64,000 bases of DNA from a bacterium (GCA_021810505.1 JAJZIR010000008.1:42735-106734); one strand, 5' to 3'; counted from the first letter of the stretch, positions 18,585 through 30,441 are shown. Program-made: numbers and translations. Notes: a model not told the origin generated them from the letters alone.

Positions 18585-19796
18585 ATGCCCCTCCCCGATC
18601 TGCTCGAGCGAGCCCGCCAAGCGGTGCGCGCCCATGGCCTACCCGGTTGGCTGATGTACGACTTCCTGGGTATCAATCCGCTCGTCAAGATGCTGCTCGA
18701 GATCCCGGAGCAAGCCCACCTGAGCCGGCGCTTCTTCATCTGGATCCCGGCCGATGGCGAACCCTGCATCCTGCACAACGTGATCGAGGGCGGCACCTGG
18801 GAACAGCTGGCCGCAGGCACCCGCCGCATCGGTTTCGCCGGCGGGGAGCAGCTGCGCGCCGGGCTCAGGCAGCTACTGGCCGGTGTCTCCGAGGTCGCCA
18901 TGGAGTACAGCCCCCTGGGCGAAGTCCCTTACGTATCCAGGGTCGACGCCGGGACGGTGGAGCTGCTGCGCAGCCTGGGGGTCGAGCCGGTCAGCAGCGC
19001 CGAGCTGATCCAAGACCTGCTGGTCTGGAACGAGAGCGACCTCCAAGCCCACCTGGCCGCCGCTGAGGCTCTGGCGGAGGGCCTGCGTTCCAGCTTGAGC
19101 TGGGCACACCGCCAGCTGGCCGAGGGGCTCCAAGTCAGCGAGGCCGCCCTGCAGGGGGTATTGACTGCCCGAATCCGGGAGTCTGGGATGACCGAAGGCC
19201 ACCCCCCCATCGTGGCCTTCGGGGCTCACGCCGCTGACCCGCACTACAGCGGCGCCGCGGGAGCGGCCCTGGAACTCGGCCAATGCGTCCTGATCGACCT
19301 GTGGTGCTGCGTCCCCGGCCAGGTCCAAGCCGACATGACCTGGATGGCCGTCTGGGGCCCCGCCAGCCCCCGCCTGCAGCAGATCTGGGAGCTGGTCGCC
19401 GAGGTGCGGGACGCGGCGATCTCCCGGATCGAGCAGGAGGGGAGTGCGCTCCAGGGTTGGCAGCTGGACCGGCAAGCTAGGGACCGCTTCGCTGCGACCG
19501 GCCTGGAACAGGCTTTCACCCACCGGTTGGGGCACAACCTGCACAGGGATGTCCACGGGCCGGGAGCCAATCTGGACGATCTCGAAGCCCACGACCTGCG
19601 CAAGCTGCACCCGAGGCTGGCCTACACCGTGGAGCCGGGGCTCTACCTACCGGAAGAGGGCGTCGGGGTGCGCAGCGAGGTGGACGTCTATATGGACCCC
19701 GCCGGCCCCCGGGTGACCACCAGGCGGCAACGGCGGCTGATCGACTTGGCGGCAGCGGGCTGGGAAGGCGAGCTAGTTGAAGCTGGGCTGGGTTGA
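18585..19796 (+). CDS. M24 family metallopeptidase (Xaa-Pro aminopeptidase-like)
   Basis: Cytosolic peptidase of 403 residues with an N-terminal creatinase-like domain (~1-150) and a C-terminal pita-bread catalytic domain. The five dinuclear metal ligands can be placed: Asp in CVLIDLWCC, Asp in QADMTWMAVWG, His in FTHRLGHNLHRDVHG, Glu in YTVEPGLYLPEEG and Glu in RSEVDVYM. It therefore appears catalytically intact and probably removes N-terminal residues before proline. It is a single gene with a leaderless promoter. Confidence 0.88.
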   Translation: MPLPDLLERARQAVRAHGLPGWLMYDFLGINPLVKMLLEIPEQAHLSRRFFIWIPADGEPCILHNVIEGGTWEQLAAGTRRIGFAGGEQLRAGLRQLLAGVSEVAMEYSPLGEVPYVSRVDAGTVELLRSLGVEPVSSAELIQDLLVWNESDLQAHLAAAEALAEGLRSSLSWAHRQLAEGLQVSEAALQGVLTARIRESGMTEGHPPIVAFGAHAADPHYSGAAGAALELGQCVLIDLWCCVPGQVQADMTWMAVWGPASPRLQQIWELVAEVRDAAISRIEQEGSALQGWQLDRQARDRFAATGLEQAFTHRLGHNLHRDVHGPGANLDDLEAHDLRKLHPRLAYTVEPGLYLPEEGVGVRSEVDVYMDPAGPRVTTRRQRRLIDLAAAGWEGELVEAGLG

Positions 19797-19845
19797 AGCT
19801 GGCCGCTCTGGGCAGTACGTCACCAAGCGGGGCGAGCTGAGGGGC

Positions 19846-19851
19846 TAAGCT
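19846..19851 (+). promoter_or_regulatory. Leaderless -10 element of SDR gene
   Basis: TAAGCT, 7 nt before the ATG at 19859. Confidence 0.55.
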
Positions 19852-19858
19852 CAGTGGC

Positions 19859-20545
19859 ATGGACCTCTCGGGCAGAGTGGTGGTGGTGACCGGAGCAGGC
19901 GGCGCACTGGCTGGATCGGTCAATTCTAGGCTGCACGCGGCTGGGGCCGAGCTCTTGCTGGTCGACCGGCCCGGAGCAGCCGAAGCCGCTGCCCAGAGGG
20001 TTCCGGGGAGCCGGGCTCTGGCGTTGGACCTCACCGACCCGGCGAGCGCAGAAGCGCTGCGGGCGCAGGCTGGCGGTGCCTACGCCTTGATTCATACCGT
20101 GGGCACCTTCTCGGCCCAGCCCGCCCACCAGGCCAGCACCAGGGAGCTGCGCCGGCTCTTCGCGGTGAACTTCGACACGCTGTTCCACGCCACCACCGCC
20201 CTGCTCCCTGGCATGCTGGCCCGGGGGGAAGGCGTCATCTTGGGGATCAGCGCCGGCCAGGCGCTGCGCGGGGAGGGGCCGGGGGCCGCCCTCTACACCG
20301 CCTCCAAGGCGGCGGTCGCCGCCTTTCTCAGGTCAGTCGACGCCGAGTGTTCGGGAGGAGTGAGCGCCGCGGTGCTTTATCCGGTCGGCACCCTGGATAC
20401 CCCGGCCAACCGCAGCGCCATGCCGGACGCCGATCCAGCCGGCTGGATCGACCCGGAGGAAGTCGCTGCCAGCGCTCTACACCTGCTCACCAGGGGACCT
20501 AGAGGGCGGCTGCGCGAGATCAGCGTCTACCCCGCTAAGCCCTGA
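19859..20545 (+). CDS. Short-chain dehydrogenase/reductase
   Basis: NAD(P)-dependent oxidoreductase of 228 residues. The Rossmann motif TGAGGALAG lies near residue 12. The catalytic Tyr-x3-Lys is in ALYTASKAAVAAFL near 148, with the preceding Ser region LGISAGQALRG. Substrate unknown. It leads a run with the hexapeptide transferase (8-nt gap) and the 5-FCL-like gene, all on the + strand. Confidence 0.85.
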   Translation: MDLSGRVVVVTGAGGALAGSVNSRLHAAGAELLLVDRPGAAEAAAQRVPGSRALALDLTDPASAEALRAQAGGAYALIHTVGTFSAQPAHQASTRELRRLFAVNFDTLFHATTALLPGMLARGEGVILGISAGQALRGEGPGAALYTASKAAVAAFLRSVDAECSGGVSAAVLYPVGTLDTPANRSAMPDADPAGWIDPEEVAASALHLLTRGPRGRLREISVYPAKP

Positions 20546-20553
20546 GGAGACTT

Positions 20554-21459
20554 ATGCCCTGGCTGCACCCCATCCCCATCCCCGCGGCAGCCCAAGACGC
20601 CTTCGGTAGCTGGCTGGGCGAGCTGCGCGAGCGGCTCTCCGATCCAACCGAGCAGCGGGCCCTGCTGGTCCGCGATCTTCTGGCCCAGCTGCACTTCGGC
20701 GAGAGCTACACCGACCTGGAAGCCAGGGCCCCCCTGCTGGCGCTGCAGCTCGATCCGCGCAACGTCACATTGGAAGCCGAGCACTACCAGGCCACCGATC
20801 CCTCCCGCTTCGCCGCCGCCAAACCGCTGCTCTGGCTGTGGAAGGGCCTAGACCGCAGCCCAGCCGGGCAGAACGCCGCCTTCGCTATCCCGCTGCGGCG
20901 CTTGCTGGCAGAATTCCTGTTCAAGCGGGTAGGCAAGAACTTCAAGGCCTGGGAAGGGGTCGAGTTCAGCGTGGGCTACAACCTCGAGGTCGGCGACGAC
21001 GTGGTGATTCACCGCCACGTCTTGCTGGACGATATCGGCGGCCTAAGCCTAGGAGACGGGGTCAGCGTCAGCGATTACGCCAACATCTACAGCCACACCC
21101 ACTCGGTCTTAGATGCCGCCGACGTCACCCTGCTGCCCACCCGGCTGGGGAGAGGCGTGCGGGTGGCCTACCACGCCACCGTCCTGGCCGGCAGCCTGAT
21201 CAGCGACGACGCCATGGTGGCAGCGGGGGCGGTAGTCACCCGCGGGGTGCCTCCGCACGGGATCGCTATGGGCGTCCCGGCTCGCACCACGCGCTACAAG
21301 CTGCGCCCAGCCTGCGGAGCGAGCTACGCGGTCGACTCGCGGCGCGACCGGGTCGCCGCCTCCAAGGGCAACCCCGACTTCCCGGAGCCCACCGGCCAGG
21401 AGACCGAGCCGGCCTCCCAGATGGGCACACCGGGCGAGCTGAAGAGCCGGTGCGGCTGA
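20554..21459 (+). CDS. Left-handed beta-helix acyltransferase (hexapeptide family)
   Basis: Cytosolic transferase of 301 residues. The N-terminal 130 residues are helical and not assigned. From about 140 there are hexapeptide repeats (NLEVGDDVVIHRHVLLDD, GLSLGDGVSVSDYANIYS) with the active-site His in YSHTHS and the closing motif GVPARTTRYKL. It resembles maltose/galactoside O-acetyltransferases. The C-terminal 50 residues are polar and probably disordered. The acceptor is unknown. Its final codons overlap the next gene by 10 nt. Confidence 0.78.
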   Translation: MPWLHPIPIPAAAQDAFGSWLGELRERLSDPTEQRALLVRDLLAQLHFGESYTDLEARAPLLALQLDPRNVTLEAEHYQATDPSRFAAAKPLLWLWKGLDRSPAGQNAAFAIPLRRLLAEFLFKRVGKNFKAWEGVEFSVGYNLEVGDDVVIHRHVLLDDIGGLSLGDGVSVSDYANIYSHTHSVLDAADVTLLPTRLGRGVRVAYHATVLAGSLISDDAMVAAGAVVTRGVPPHGIAMGVPARTTRYKLRPACGASYAVDSRRDRVAASKGNPDFPEPTGQETEPASQMGTPGELKSRCG

Positions 21460-21983
21460 GCGCCGGCAGGGTCCGGGAAGACTGCTGGAACCAGCTGCTG
21501 TCCGCCCGAGTGGTGGGTTATCCCCTGCCTCCGCACGGCCGCTACCCCAACTTCCACGGCAGCGCCGAAGCAGCCCGGCAGCTGATGGGCTGGCCAGCGC
21601 TGCAGCGGGCCAGAGAGGTGCTGGTAGGGAGCGAGCTGGTGCTGCGGCCGCTCCGGCGGCAGCTGCTGCAGCTGGGGGCGCTGCTGTGGATTCCCGACCC
21701 CAAGCGGGGCGGCTACCTGCGCAGCGAGGGCTCGGGGGCGCGGGGCAGCCAGAGCTGGCAGGCTCAGCTGGGGCGGCCGGAAGTGGCGGTGCTGGCCTCG
21801 GTGGCGGCCAGCCGGCAGGGCGAGCGGCTCTCCAAGGGTTTCGGCTGGGGGGCGGAGGGGGCAGGCGGCTGCCCCCAAGCTACGCTGGTCCACCCCCTCA
21901 CGCTCTTCGCCCAGCTGCCCTGCCCACCCGACTCGACCCTGGCAGCGCTGGCCACACCGGAGGAGCTGCTCGAATTCGGCTGA
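21450..21983 (+). CDS. 5-formyltetrahydrofolate cyclo-ligase-like protein
   Basis: Protein of 177 residues resembling 5-FCL/MTHFS, which makes 5,10-methenyl-THF from 5-formyl-THF with ATP. Family-like features are PLPPHGRYPNFHGSAEAA near the N-terminus and the region LGRPEVAVLASVAASRQG. The usual phosphate-binding GxGxGYYDR appears degraded to RLSKGFGWGAEGAGG, which keeps the Gly-rich character but lacks the Tyr-Asp-Arg. True 5-FCL activity is therefore doubtful. The GTG start at 21450 overlaps the upstream gene. The stop is 1 nt from the convergent clpA stop. Confidence 0.65.
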   Translation: MRLSAGRVREDCWNQLLSARVVGYPLPPHGRYPNFHGSAEAARQLMGWPALQRAREVLVGSELVLRPLRRQLLQLGALLWIPDPKRGGYLRSEGSGARGSQSWQAQLGRPEVAVLASVAASRQGERLSKGFGWGAEGAGGCPQATLVHPLTLFAQLPCPPDSTLAALATPEELLEFG

Positions 21984-21984
21984 A

Positions 21985-24165
21985 TCAGGCTGGGTGTAGC
22001 TCCGGCCCCTGCTCTCCCAACGTGGCCAGGACCCGCCGGCGGCGCGCGCTTCCGGCGAGGATCAGCTCGGCCAGAGGCAAGCTCAGGCGCTGCTCGATCA
22101 GCCGGGCCAGCGGGCGGGCGCCGTAGCGGGCGTCGCTTCCCTGTTCCCCGAGCCAGGCCCGCAGCTCGGAGCTGACCTGCAGCAGGACCCCGCGCCGCTC
22201 AGCCCTTCGGGCTAGCTCGGACAGCTGCCGGTCCACCACCTGGGCTAGCGCCTGAGGGGACAGCTCGGAGAAGAGCACCGTGGCGTCCAGGCGGTTGCGG
22301 AACTCCGGGCTGAACGTCCGCTCCACCGCTTCACCCTGCCGGCCGGAAGCGAGCTCGGATCCCCGGACAAACCCGAGCGGCGGCCGCGCCGCCTCGGCCG
22401 CCCCCAGGTTGGAGGTGAGGATCAGCAGCACGCCGCGGAAGTCGACCTGCCGCCCCTGGGAGTCGGTCAGGCGCCCGTAGTCCATCACCTGCAGCAAGAC
22501 GTTCCAGAGGTCCGGGTGGGCCTTCTCGATCTCATCGAGCAGCAGGACAGCCTGGGGGCTGCGGAACACCGCGTCGGTGAGCAGGCCGCCCTGCTCGTGG
22601 CCGACGTAACCGGGGGGCGCCCCGATCAGCCGGGCCACCGCGTGGCGCTCTTGGTACTCCGACATGTCGAAGCGCAGCAGCGGGAGGCCGAGCTGGCCAG
22701 CCAACTGTTTGGCCAGCTCGGTCTTTCCCACCCCGGTGGGCCCCACGAAGAGGAAGGAGCCGACCGGCTTGTCTTCCTGGCGCAGGCCAGCCCTAGACAG
22801 CCGGATGGCCGCGCTCACCCGAGCGACGGCGGTGTCCTGACCGAACACCACCCGGCGCAACCGCTCCTCCAGGCTGACCAGGTCAGCGCTGTCCCTGCGG
22901 CTGAGCTCGCCCACCGCTAAGCCGGCCATCCTGGCCACCACCGCCGCTACCTGGCCAGACCCCACCGCCGGGGGCCTGGAGTAGGGGCCGCGCAGAGCCA
23001 GGTCGGCGCCGGCTTCATCCAAGACGTCGATAGCCTTGTCGGGGAGCCGCCGGCCCTGCAGGTGGCGCACCGAGAGGTCCAGAGCCGACCGCAGAGCTGC
23101 GGGTGGGTAGCGGACCTGGTGGTGGGAAGCCAGCCCAGCCGCCACCCCGCGCAGGATCTCCAGGGTCTCAGCGGGGCTGGGTTCGGGCAGATCGACGCGC
23201 TGGAAGCGGCGCAGCAGAGCCCGGTCGCGCTCCAGGACGCGGTACTCGGCGTAGGTGGTGGCGCCGATGCAGCGCAGGCTGGCCAACGCGGGCTTGAGCA
23301 GGTTAGAGGCGTCCAAGCTCCCCCCGCTCACCGCACCCGCCCCCACCACGGTGTGGATCTCGTCGATGCACAGCACCGCGCCCGGCCTGGCCTGCAACGC
23401 CGCGACGGTGGCGCGCAGGCGCTCCTCGAAGTCGCCGCGATAGCGGCTGCCCGCCAGCAGGGCGCCCAGATCCAGGGCGTAGAACTCCAGGCCGAGCAGC
23501 GCCACCGGCACTCGGCCGCGCTGGACCCGCTGGGCCAACCCCTCGATCAGGGCGGTCTTACCCACCCCCGGATCGCCAACCAGGAGAGGGTTGTTCTTGT
23601 ACTTCCTGGCCAGTACCTGGTAGAGCCGCGCTAGCTCGGCCTCCCTGCCGATCAGGGGTTCCAATTTTCCCTGTTGGGCCAGCCGGGAAAGCGGCCGGCA
23701 GTACAGCTCCAAGGGATCCTGTTCCGGGTCGGGCGCCATCTCTCCAGGCGCGGGCTGCCCGGCCCTGGCCAGGGCGGTGGTGAGCGGGAGGCGCCCGACC
23801 CCATGCGCCTGCAGCAGCCGGGCAGCCCGCGATGGCTGCTCCGAGAGCAGCGCGACCAACACGTTGGCCCCGGTGGTCTGGTCCTTGCCGGCTGCCTGCA
23901 TGGCTGCGACCGCCCGCTGCAGCACCCGCTGAAAGGCCAAGGTGGGGACCGGCTCGCCGCCCACCCGTTCCAGGCCGGCTAGCCAGCTCTCCAGCTCGGC
24001 TCTGAGCCGCGGCAGGTCGGCGCGGCAGGCCAACAGCGCCGCCCTGGCATCCGGGTCTTCCAGCAGGGCCAGCAGCAGGTGCTCGGAGGTGGCGTACTCG
24101 TGGTGCAAGCTAGCTGCCAGCTCCAGGGCGCGGCGCAGGCTGGCCTCCAAGGCGTCCGAGATCAC
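21985..24165 (-). CDS. clpA: ATP-dependent Clp protease ATP-binding subunit ClpA
   Basis: AAA+ unfoldase of 726 residues that feeds substrates to ClpP. It has an N-terminal Clp-N domain (LHHEYATSEHLLLALLEDP). AAA-1 has the Walker A GDPGVGKTALIEG near 205 and AAA-2 has GPTGVGKTELAKQLAG near 465. The PLGF tetrapeptide near 600 corresponds to the ClpP-contacting IGF/L loop. There is no ClpB-type middle domain. It starts with GTG 20 nt after the clpS stop, and a 14-nt sequence at that junction is duplicated at a 23-bp offset. It forms an operon with clpS and the HAD gene. Confidence 0.93.
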   Translation of the reverse strand: MISDALEASLRRALELAASLHHEYATSEHLLLALLEDPDARAALLACRADLPRLRAELESWLAGLERVGGEPVPTLAFQRVLQRAVAAMQAAGKDQTTGANVLVALLSEQPSRAARLLQAHGVGRLPLTTALARAGQPAPGEMAPDPEQDPLELYCRPLSRLAQQGKLEPLIGREAELARLYQVLARKYKNNPLLVGDPGVGKTALIEGLAQRVQRGRVPVALLGLEFYALDLGALLAGSRYRGDFEERLRATVAALQARPGAVLCIDEIHTVVGAGAVSGGSLDASNLLKPALASLRCIGATTYAEYRVLERDRALLRRFQRVDLPEPSPAETLEILRGVAAGLASHHQVRYPPAALRSALDLSVRHLQGRRLPDKAIDVLDEAGADLALRGPYSRPPAVGSGQVAAVVARMAGLAVGELSRRDSADLVSLEERLRRVVFGQDTAVARVSAAIRLSRAGLRQEDKPVGSFLFVGPTGVGKTELAKQLAGQLGLPLLRFDMSEYQERHAVARLIGAPPGYVGHEQGGLLTDAVFRSPQAVLLLDEIEKAHPDLWNVLLQVMDYGRLTDSQGRQVDFRGVLLILTSNLGAAEAARPPLGFVRGSELASGRQGEAVERTFSPEFRNRLDATVLFSELSPQALAQVVDRQLSELARRAERRGVLLQVSSELRAWLGEQGSDARYGARPLARLIEQRLSLPLAELILAGSARRRRVLATLGEQGPELHPA

Positions 24166-24197
24166 AGCCGCTCCCGCGGGGCCATCACAGCCGCTCC
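24161..24197. repeat. 23-bp tandem duplication at clpS/clpA junction
   Basis: Fourteen identical bases at 24161-24174 and 24184-24197, offset by 23. On the coding strand each copy reads GGAGCGGCTGTGAT. One copy contains the clpS stop and the other the clpA GTG start. Confidence 0.75.
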
Positions 24198-24484
24198 AGC
24201 CGGCACTGCAGGGGATGGCCCAGCTGGCGCGACAGCGCTGTCACCTGGGCCACCTTGGTCTCGGCCAGCTCGAAGGGGTAAATGCCGCAGACCCCCAGGC
24301 CCTGGCGGTGCACCGCCAGCATGACCCGGACCGCCTCCTCTTGGGACTTGTGGAAAACCCGGATCAAGATCTCCACCACGAAGTCCATCGGGGTGTAGTC
24401 GTCGTTGAGCAGGACGACCCGGCAGCGCGGCGGCTCGCTGGCAAGCTGGGAGGGGGATACCTTGGGGCACAGCTCGGTCGACAT
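24185..24484 (-). CDS. clpS: ATP-dependent Clp protease adaptor ClpS
   Basis: N-end-rule adaptor of 99 residues that delivers substrates with destabilising N-termini to ClpA. The hallmark LLNDDYTPMDFVVEILIRVF binds the N-degron. The ClpA-contact region AVHRQGLGVCGIYPFELAET is conserved. The N-terminal extension is short, as expected. It is located between the HAD gene (16-nt gap) and clpA, the usual clpS-clpA pairing. Confidence 0.95.
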   Translation of the reverse strand: MSTELCPKVSPSQLASEPPRCRVVLLNDDYTPMDFVVEILIRVFHKSQEEAVRVMLAVHRQGLGVCGIYPFELAETKVAQVTALSRQLGHPLQCRLERL

Positions 24485-24499
24485 GCGCGCAGGAGTCCC

Positions 24500-25102
24500 T
24501 CAGCCGAGCAAGCCCAGGGCGCCGAGGTCCGCGCGCAGGCGATCGGCACCTTGGAACTGCAGGACCCGGAAACCCAACGACTCGGCCGTCTCCAAGTTGA
24601 GGGGCCGGTCGTCGATGAACAGCGACTGCTCCGCGCTCTTGCCGCTGATGGCCAGGGCAGTCTGGTAGATCTGGGGATCAGGTTTCAACCGGCCCAGGTA
24701 ACAGGAGCTGAAGAAGTCCGAGAAGATGGCTCCCAGACCGAAGGTGGCGATCCGGAAGTCGTTGAGTTCCCTGGATTCGTTGTTCAGCGTGGCCATCCGT
24801 AACCGGCCAGAGAGGGCGCGGGCGACCTCCAGGACACCCGGGAGCTCCTTGCTCTGGGCAAACATCCGCTCCTTGAAAGCAGCCTCGCTGAAGTTGCGGG
24901 GGTGGCAGAACACCGTCTGGTGCAGGTAACCCTCCAGGGTCATACGACCGGACTCAAAGGTCGCCACCGCCAAGCCGTGGCGCTCCTCGAAGTCCTCGGG
25001 GTCCAATCCGAAGCTGGACACCACCGAGGCGCGCTCCTTGCGGTCCCAACCGTTGGTCAAAAGGACGCCGCCGATATCCCAGAAGGCGATTTCAATGGCC
25101 AT
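24500..25102 (-). CDS. HAD-superfamily hydrolase
   Basis: Phosphatase-like protein of 200 residues. Motif I is FWDIGGVLLTNGWD: the nucleophilic Asp is present and the usual second Asp is replaced by Gly, as in the YihX-like subgroup (DxGGV). Motif II lies near ATLNNES, the Lys in GRLKPDPQIYQ, and motif IV in SLFIDDRPLNLETAESLG. Substrate unknown. It is the first gene of the HAD-clpS-clpA operon, with a leaderless promoter. Confidence 0.85.
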   Translation of the reverse strand: MAIEIAFWDIGGVLLTNGWDRKERASVVSSFGLDPEDFEERHGLAVATFESGRMTLEGYLHQTVFCHPRNFSEAAFKERMFAQSKELPGVLEVARALSGRLRMATLNNESRELNDFRIATFGLGAIFSDFFSSCYLGRLKPDPQIYQTALAISGKSAEQSLFIDDRPLNLETAESLGFRVLQFQGADRLRADLGALGLLG

Positions 25103-25107
25103 GCTTC

Positions 25108-25113
25108 ATGCTA
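25108..25113 (-). promoter_or_regulatory. Leaderless -10 element of HAD-clpS-clpA operon
   Basis: TAGCAT, 5 nt before the ATG at 25102. Confidence 0.5.
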
Positions 25114-25146
25114 ACGGTTCGCAGAGCCCTGGACCCAGCAGCCGGC

Positions 25147-26121
25147 TCAGTCCAAGCCGGAGAGCGCCGGCTGGGCCTCGGGCCTCTGGGCGACCCCGCG
25201 CTCAGCCAGAGCGCTGCTGGAGAGGGCCAGCAGGCAGATCCAGACCAGGTCGGCGTTCATCAGGTGCAGCAGGGCCAACCAGTCCGGCACCAGCAGCAAG
25301 ACGTTCAGGCCGCCCAGAGCGCCCTGAACCAGGAAGAGGACCAGGAGAGCCAGCGCCCAGCGCCGAGCAGCCGGGCCGAGGCCGCGCCGCCACATCCACA
25401 GGCCGGTAACCAGCAGGTAGAGACCGACCAGGGCGGCGATCAAGGGGTGGAACACCCGCAGGTGGATCAAAAAGGAAGTGGTCGGCGAGAAGTCCTGGCG
25501 AAAGCCGGCCGCCAGGCTCCTAGCCGGGTAGAGGATGTCCCCAAAGGAGGCGATCGCCCCGCTGGCGCCCAGGAACAAAAAACCCAGGATCCCGATCAGG
25601 AGCGCGGCGCCCCTGGCCCCGCTCCCGCGCAACCTGGGAGGCGGCGCCTGGGTCCAGAGCGCCGTCAGCGCCAACGAGCCGAACAGCAAGAAAGTGTTGA
25701 TCAGATGAACCGCCACCGCCAGGGCCTGATCGCTGATGGTGCTCTGGTGGTTGCCGATGGTCAGGTTGAACAGGACCAGCGCGGCGCCCAGCAGGGCCTC
25801 CACGAGCATGAAGATGAGCCCCAGGAGCGAGGCGACCTTGAGCGCGCGGGAACTGCCCCGCAACCAGATCCAGGAAAAGAGCAAGACGACCAGGAGGAGA
25901 TCGATCCCGCTGCTAGCCCGGTGCAGGTACTCGATGAAGCTGTGGGCGTTGTTGGCCGGCACGAAGGTCCCGTTACAGGTCGGCCAGTGATCCCCGCAAC
26001 CCATCCCCGAGTTGCTGTTGACCACGTAGTCGCCCCAGAGGATCACCAGCAGGGTGAAGGCGACGGTGACCCAGGCAAAGAGGGGGAGCAAGCGGTCCCA
26101 GCGCCGCAAGCGTGCACGCAT
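25147..26121 (-). CDS. ctaA: Heme A synthase (CtaA/COX15)
   Basis: Eight-helix membrane enzyme of 324 residues that oxidises the heme O methyl group to give heme A for cytochrome oxidases. The N-terminal half has the heme-ligand segment SFIEYLHRASSG and a Cys pair in GCGDHWPTCNG. The second half repeats the fold with RVFHPLIAALVGLYL. No ctaB or cox gene is nearby. It is transcribed divergently from pepF with its own leaderless promoter. Confidence 0.93.
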   Translation of the reverse strand: MRARLRRWDRLLPLFAWVTVAFTLLVILWGDYVVNSNSGMGCGDHWPTCNGTFVPANNAHSFIEYLHRASSGIDLLLVVLLFSWIWLRGSSRALKVASLLGLIFMLVEALLGAALVLFNLTIGNHQSTISDQALAVAVHLINTFLLFGSLALTALWTQAPPPRLRGSGARGAALLIGILGFLFLGASGAIASFGDILYPARSLAAGFRQDFSPTTSFLIHLRVFHPLIAALVGLYLLVTGLWMWRRGLGPAARRWALALLVLFLVQGALGGLNVLLLVPDWLALLHLMNADLVWICLLALSSSALAERGVAQRPEAQPALSGLD

Positions 26122-26127
26122 GGCCTG

Positions 26128-26133
26128 ACCCTA
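26128..26133 (-). promoter_or_regulatory. Leaderless -10 element of ctaA
   Basis: TAGGGT, 6 nt before the ATG at 26121. Confidence 0.6.
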
Positions 26134-26192
26134 GCACAAGGGATCCGGACAAATGTTCCGGTATCGGCGCAGCGCCCCTCAACCCGCGGTGT

Positions 26193-26198
26193 TATGGT
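26193..26198 (+). promoter_or_regulatory. Leaderless -10 element of pepF
   Basis: TATGGT, 5 nt before the ATG at 26204. Confidence 0.55.
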
Positions 26199-26203
26199 GA
26201 AGT

Positions 26204-27999
26204 ATGACCGTTCTTCCAGCCAGAAAAGACGTCGATCCGGCCACCACCTGGGACATCGCCTCGGTCTTCCCAGATGACCTGGCCTGGCAGGGTGAGCTGA
26301 ACGCCCTGCGCAAAGAGCTGCCTGAACTGACCGATTTCTCCGGGAAGTTGCGCAGCGCACAGGGTATCGCCGACTACCTGGAGCGCAGCAGCGCGCTGCA
26401 GGCCCGAGTCCAGCGGGTCTCCATCTACGCCAATATGCTGTTCAGCGTCGACAGCACCGACCCCCAGGCCGGCAGCCGCCGCGGCCTGGCTGCCGGCCTA
26501 TCCGCCCAAGCCAGCTCCACCATGGCCTTCGCCGTCCCCGAGCTGCTGGCCCTGGGCGAGGTCCGGCTCAGGGAACTCAGCCAGGAGCTCCCCCTCGCCC
26601 GCTACGCCCAGTACCTGCTGCGGCTCATCCGCAAGGCCGAGCACGTGCGCTCCGCCGAAGTCGAGGAGCTGCTGGGGGCGGTCAGCGAGCCCTTCTCGGG
26701 GGCTTCGGCGGTGCACGGAGCCCTGGTCAACGGCGAGCTGGACTTCGGCAGCATCGAGACCCCCCAGGGCCCGGCTCCGGTGGCTCAGAGCACCATCGGA
26801 GAGCTGCTGGCCCATCCCGATCGCCAGGTGCGGCGCTCGGCCTACCAGCGCTACGCCGACCGCCACCTGGCGGTACAGACGACCCTGGCCACCGCTCTGA
26901 CCACCGGTATCCGACAAGACGTCTTCCTGGCTCGGGTCAGGCGCTACGGCTCCTCGCTGGAGGCGGCCCTATCCGAGAACTTCCTGCCGACCTCGGTCTT
27001 CCACACCTTGGTCGCGACCTACCGCCGCCACCTACCGCTGTGGCACCGCTACTGGGAGGTACGCCGCCGGGCCCTCCAGCTGGAGGAGCTCTGCGAGTAC
27101 GACGTCCACGCCCCCTTGGTGCAGGGGCCCAGCGTACCCTATGCCCAGGCGGTGCAGTGGATCGCCGAGGGGATGGCGCCCTTAGGCGACCGCTACGTGC
27201 AGCCGATGGTGCGCGGCCTGACCAGCGAGCGCTGGGTAGATATCTACCCCAACGCCGGCAAGCGGCTGGGGGCCTTCTCTACCGGTAATCCGCTGACCAA
27301 GCCCTACATCTTCATGAGCTACCAGAACAGCCTGTTCAGCATGAGCACGCTGGCCCACGAGGTGGGCCACTCCATGCACAACTACCTATCCTCGGCCAAG
27401 CAGCCGCTGCTGTTCAGCCGCTACAGCCTGTTCGTGGCCGAGGTGGCTTCCAACTTCAATCAGGCCATGGTGCGAGCCCACCTGATGCGGAAGAACCCAG
27501 AACCCAGCTTCCAGGTAGCGCTGATCGAGGAGGCGATGCACAACTTCCACCGCTACTTCTTCGTGATGCCGGCCCTGGCCCGCTTCGAGCTGGAGGTCCA
27601 CGAGCGCGCCGAACGGGGCCAGGCGCTGGGGGCGGCCGACCTGAGCGCCCTCACCGCCGACCTGTTCGCCGAGGGTTACGGCAGCGCGCTCAAAGCTGAC
27701 CGGGAGCGCAGCGGGATCACTTGGGCAGAGTTTCCCAACCACATGTACTCGAACTTCTACGTCTTTCAGTACGCCACCGGCATCTCGGCCGCCCACGCCC
27801 TAGCCGAAGGGGTGTTGAGCGGTGACGCGGCCGCAGCCGACCGCTACATCGACTTCCTCAGCAGCGGCGGCTCGCTGGATCCGCTCGACGCCCTCAAGTT
27901 GGCCGGGGTGGATATGACCTCGCCCGAGCCGATCGAGCGGGCCTTTGCCGGGATGGCTAGCCTGGTAGACCGGCTCGCCGAGCTGACCGGAGCGAGCTG

Positions 28000-28000
<1 letters not shown>
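26204..28000 (+). CDS. pepF: M3 family oligoendopeptidase F
   Basis: Cytosolic zinc endopeptidase of 598 residues that cleaves medium-sized peptides. The zinc motif HEVGH is in TLAHEVGHSMHNYLS near residue 388. The third ligand is probably the Glu in SLFVAEVASNFNQ about 25 residues on, and the substrate-binding Tyr/His region is in NHMYSNFYVFQYATGISAAH. The N-terminal oligopeptidase F domain is present, and length matches PepF. The stop TGA overlaps the ATG of a small downstream frame. Confidence 0.95.
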
Positions 28001-30389
<2,389 letters not shown>

Positions 30390-30441
30390 GGCCTCCTAGA
30401 CCTACAGCGCGCCTGGGCCCAGAGGCTGCGCAGAGCCGAGG

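Noticed and set aside
30390..30441. Imperfect GC-rich inverted repeat between lipA and the glycosyltransferase
   Set aside because: Stem too short and interrupted to call a terminator with any confidence.
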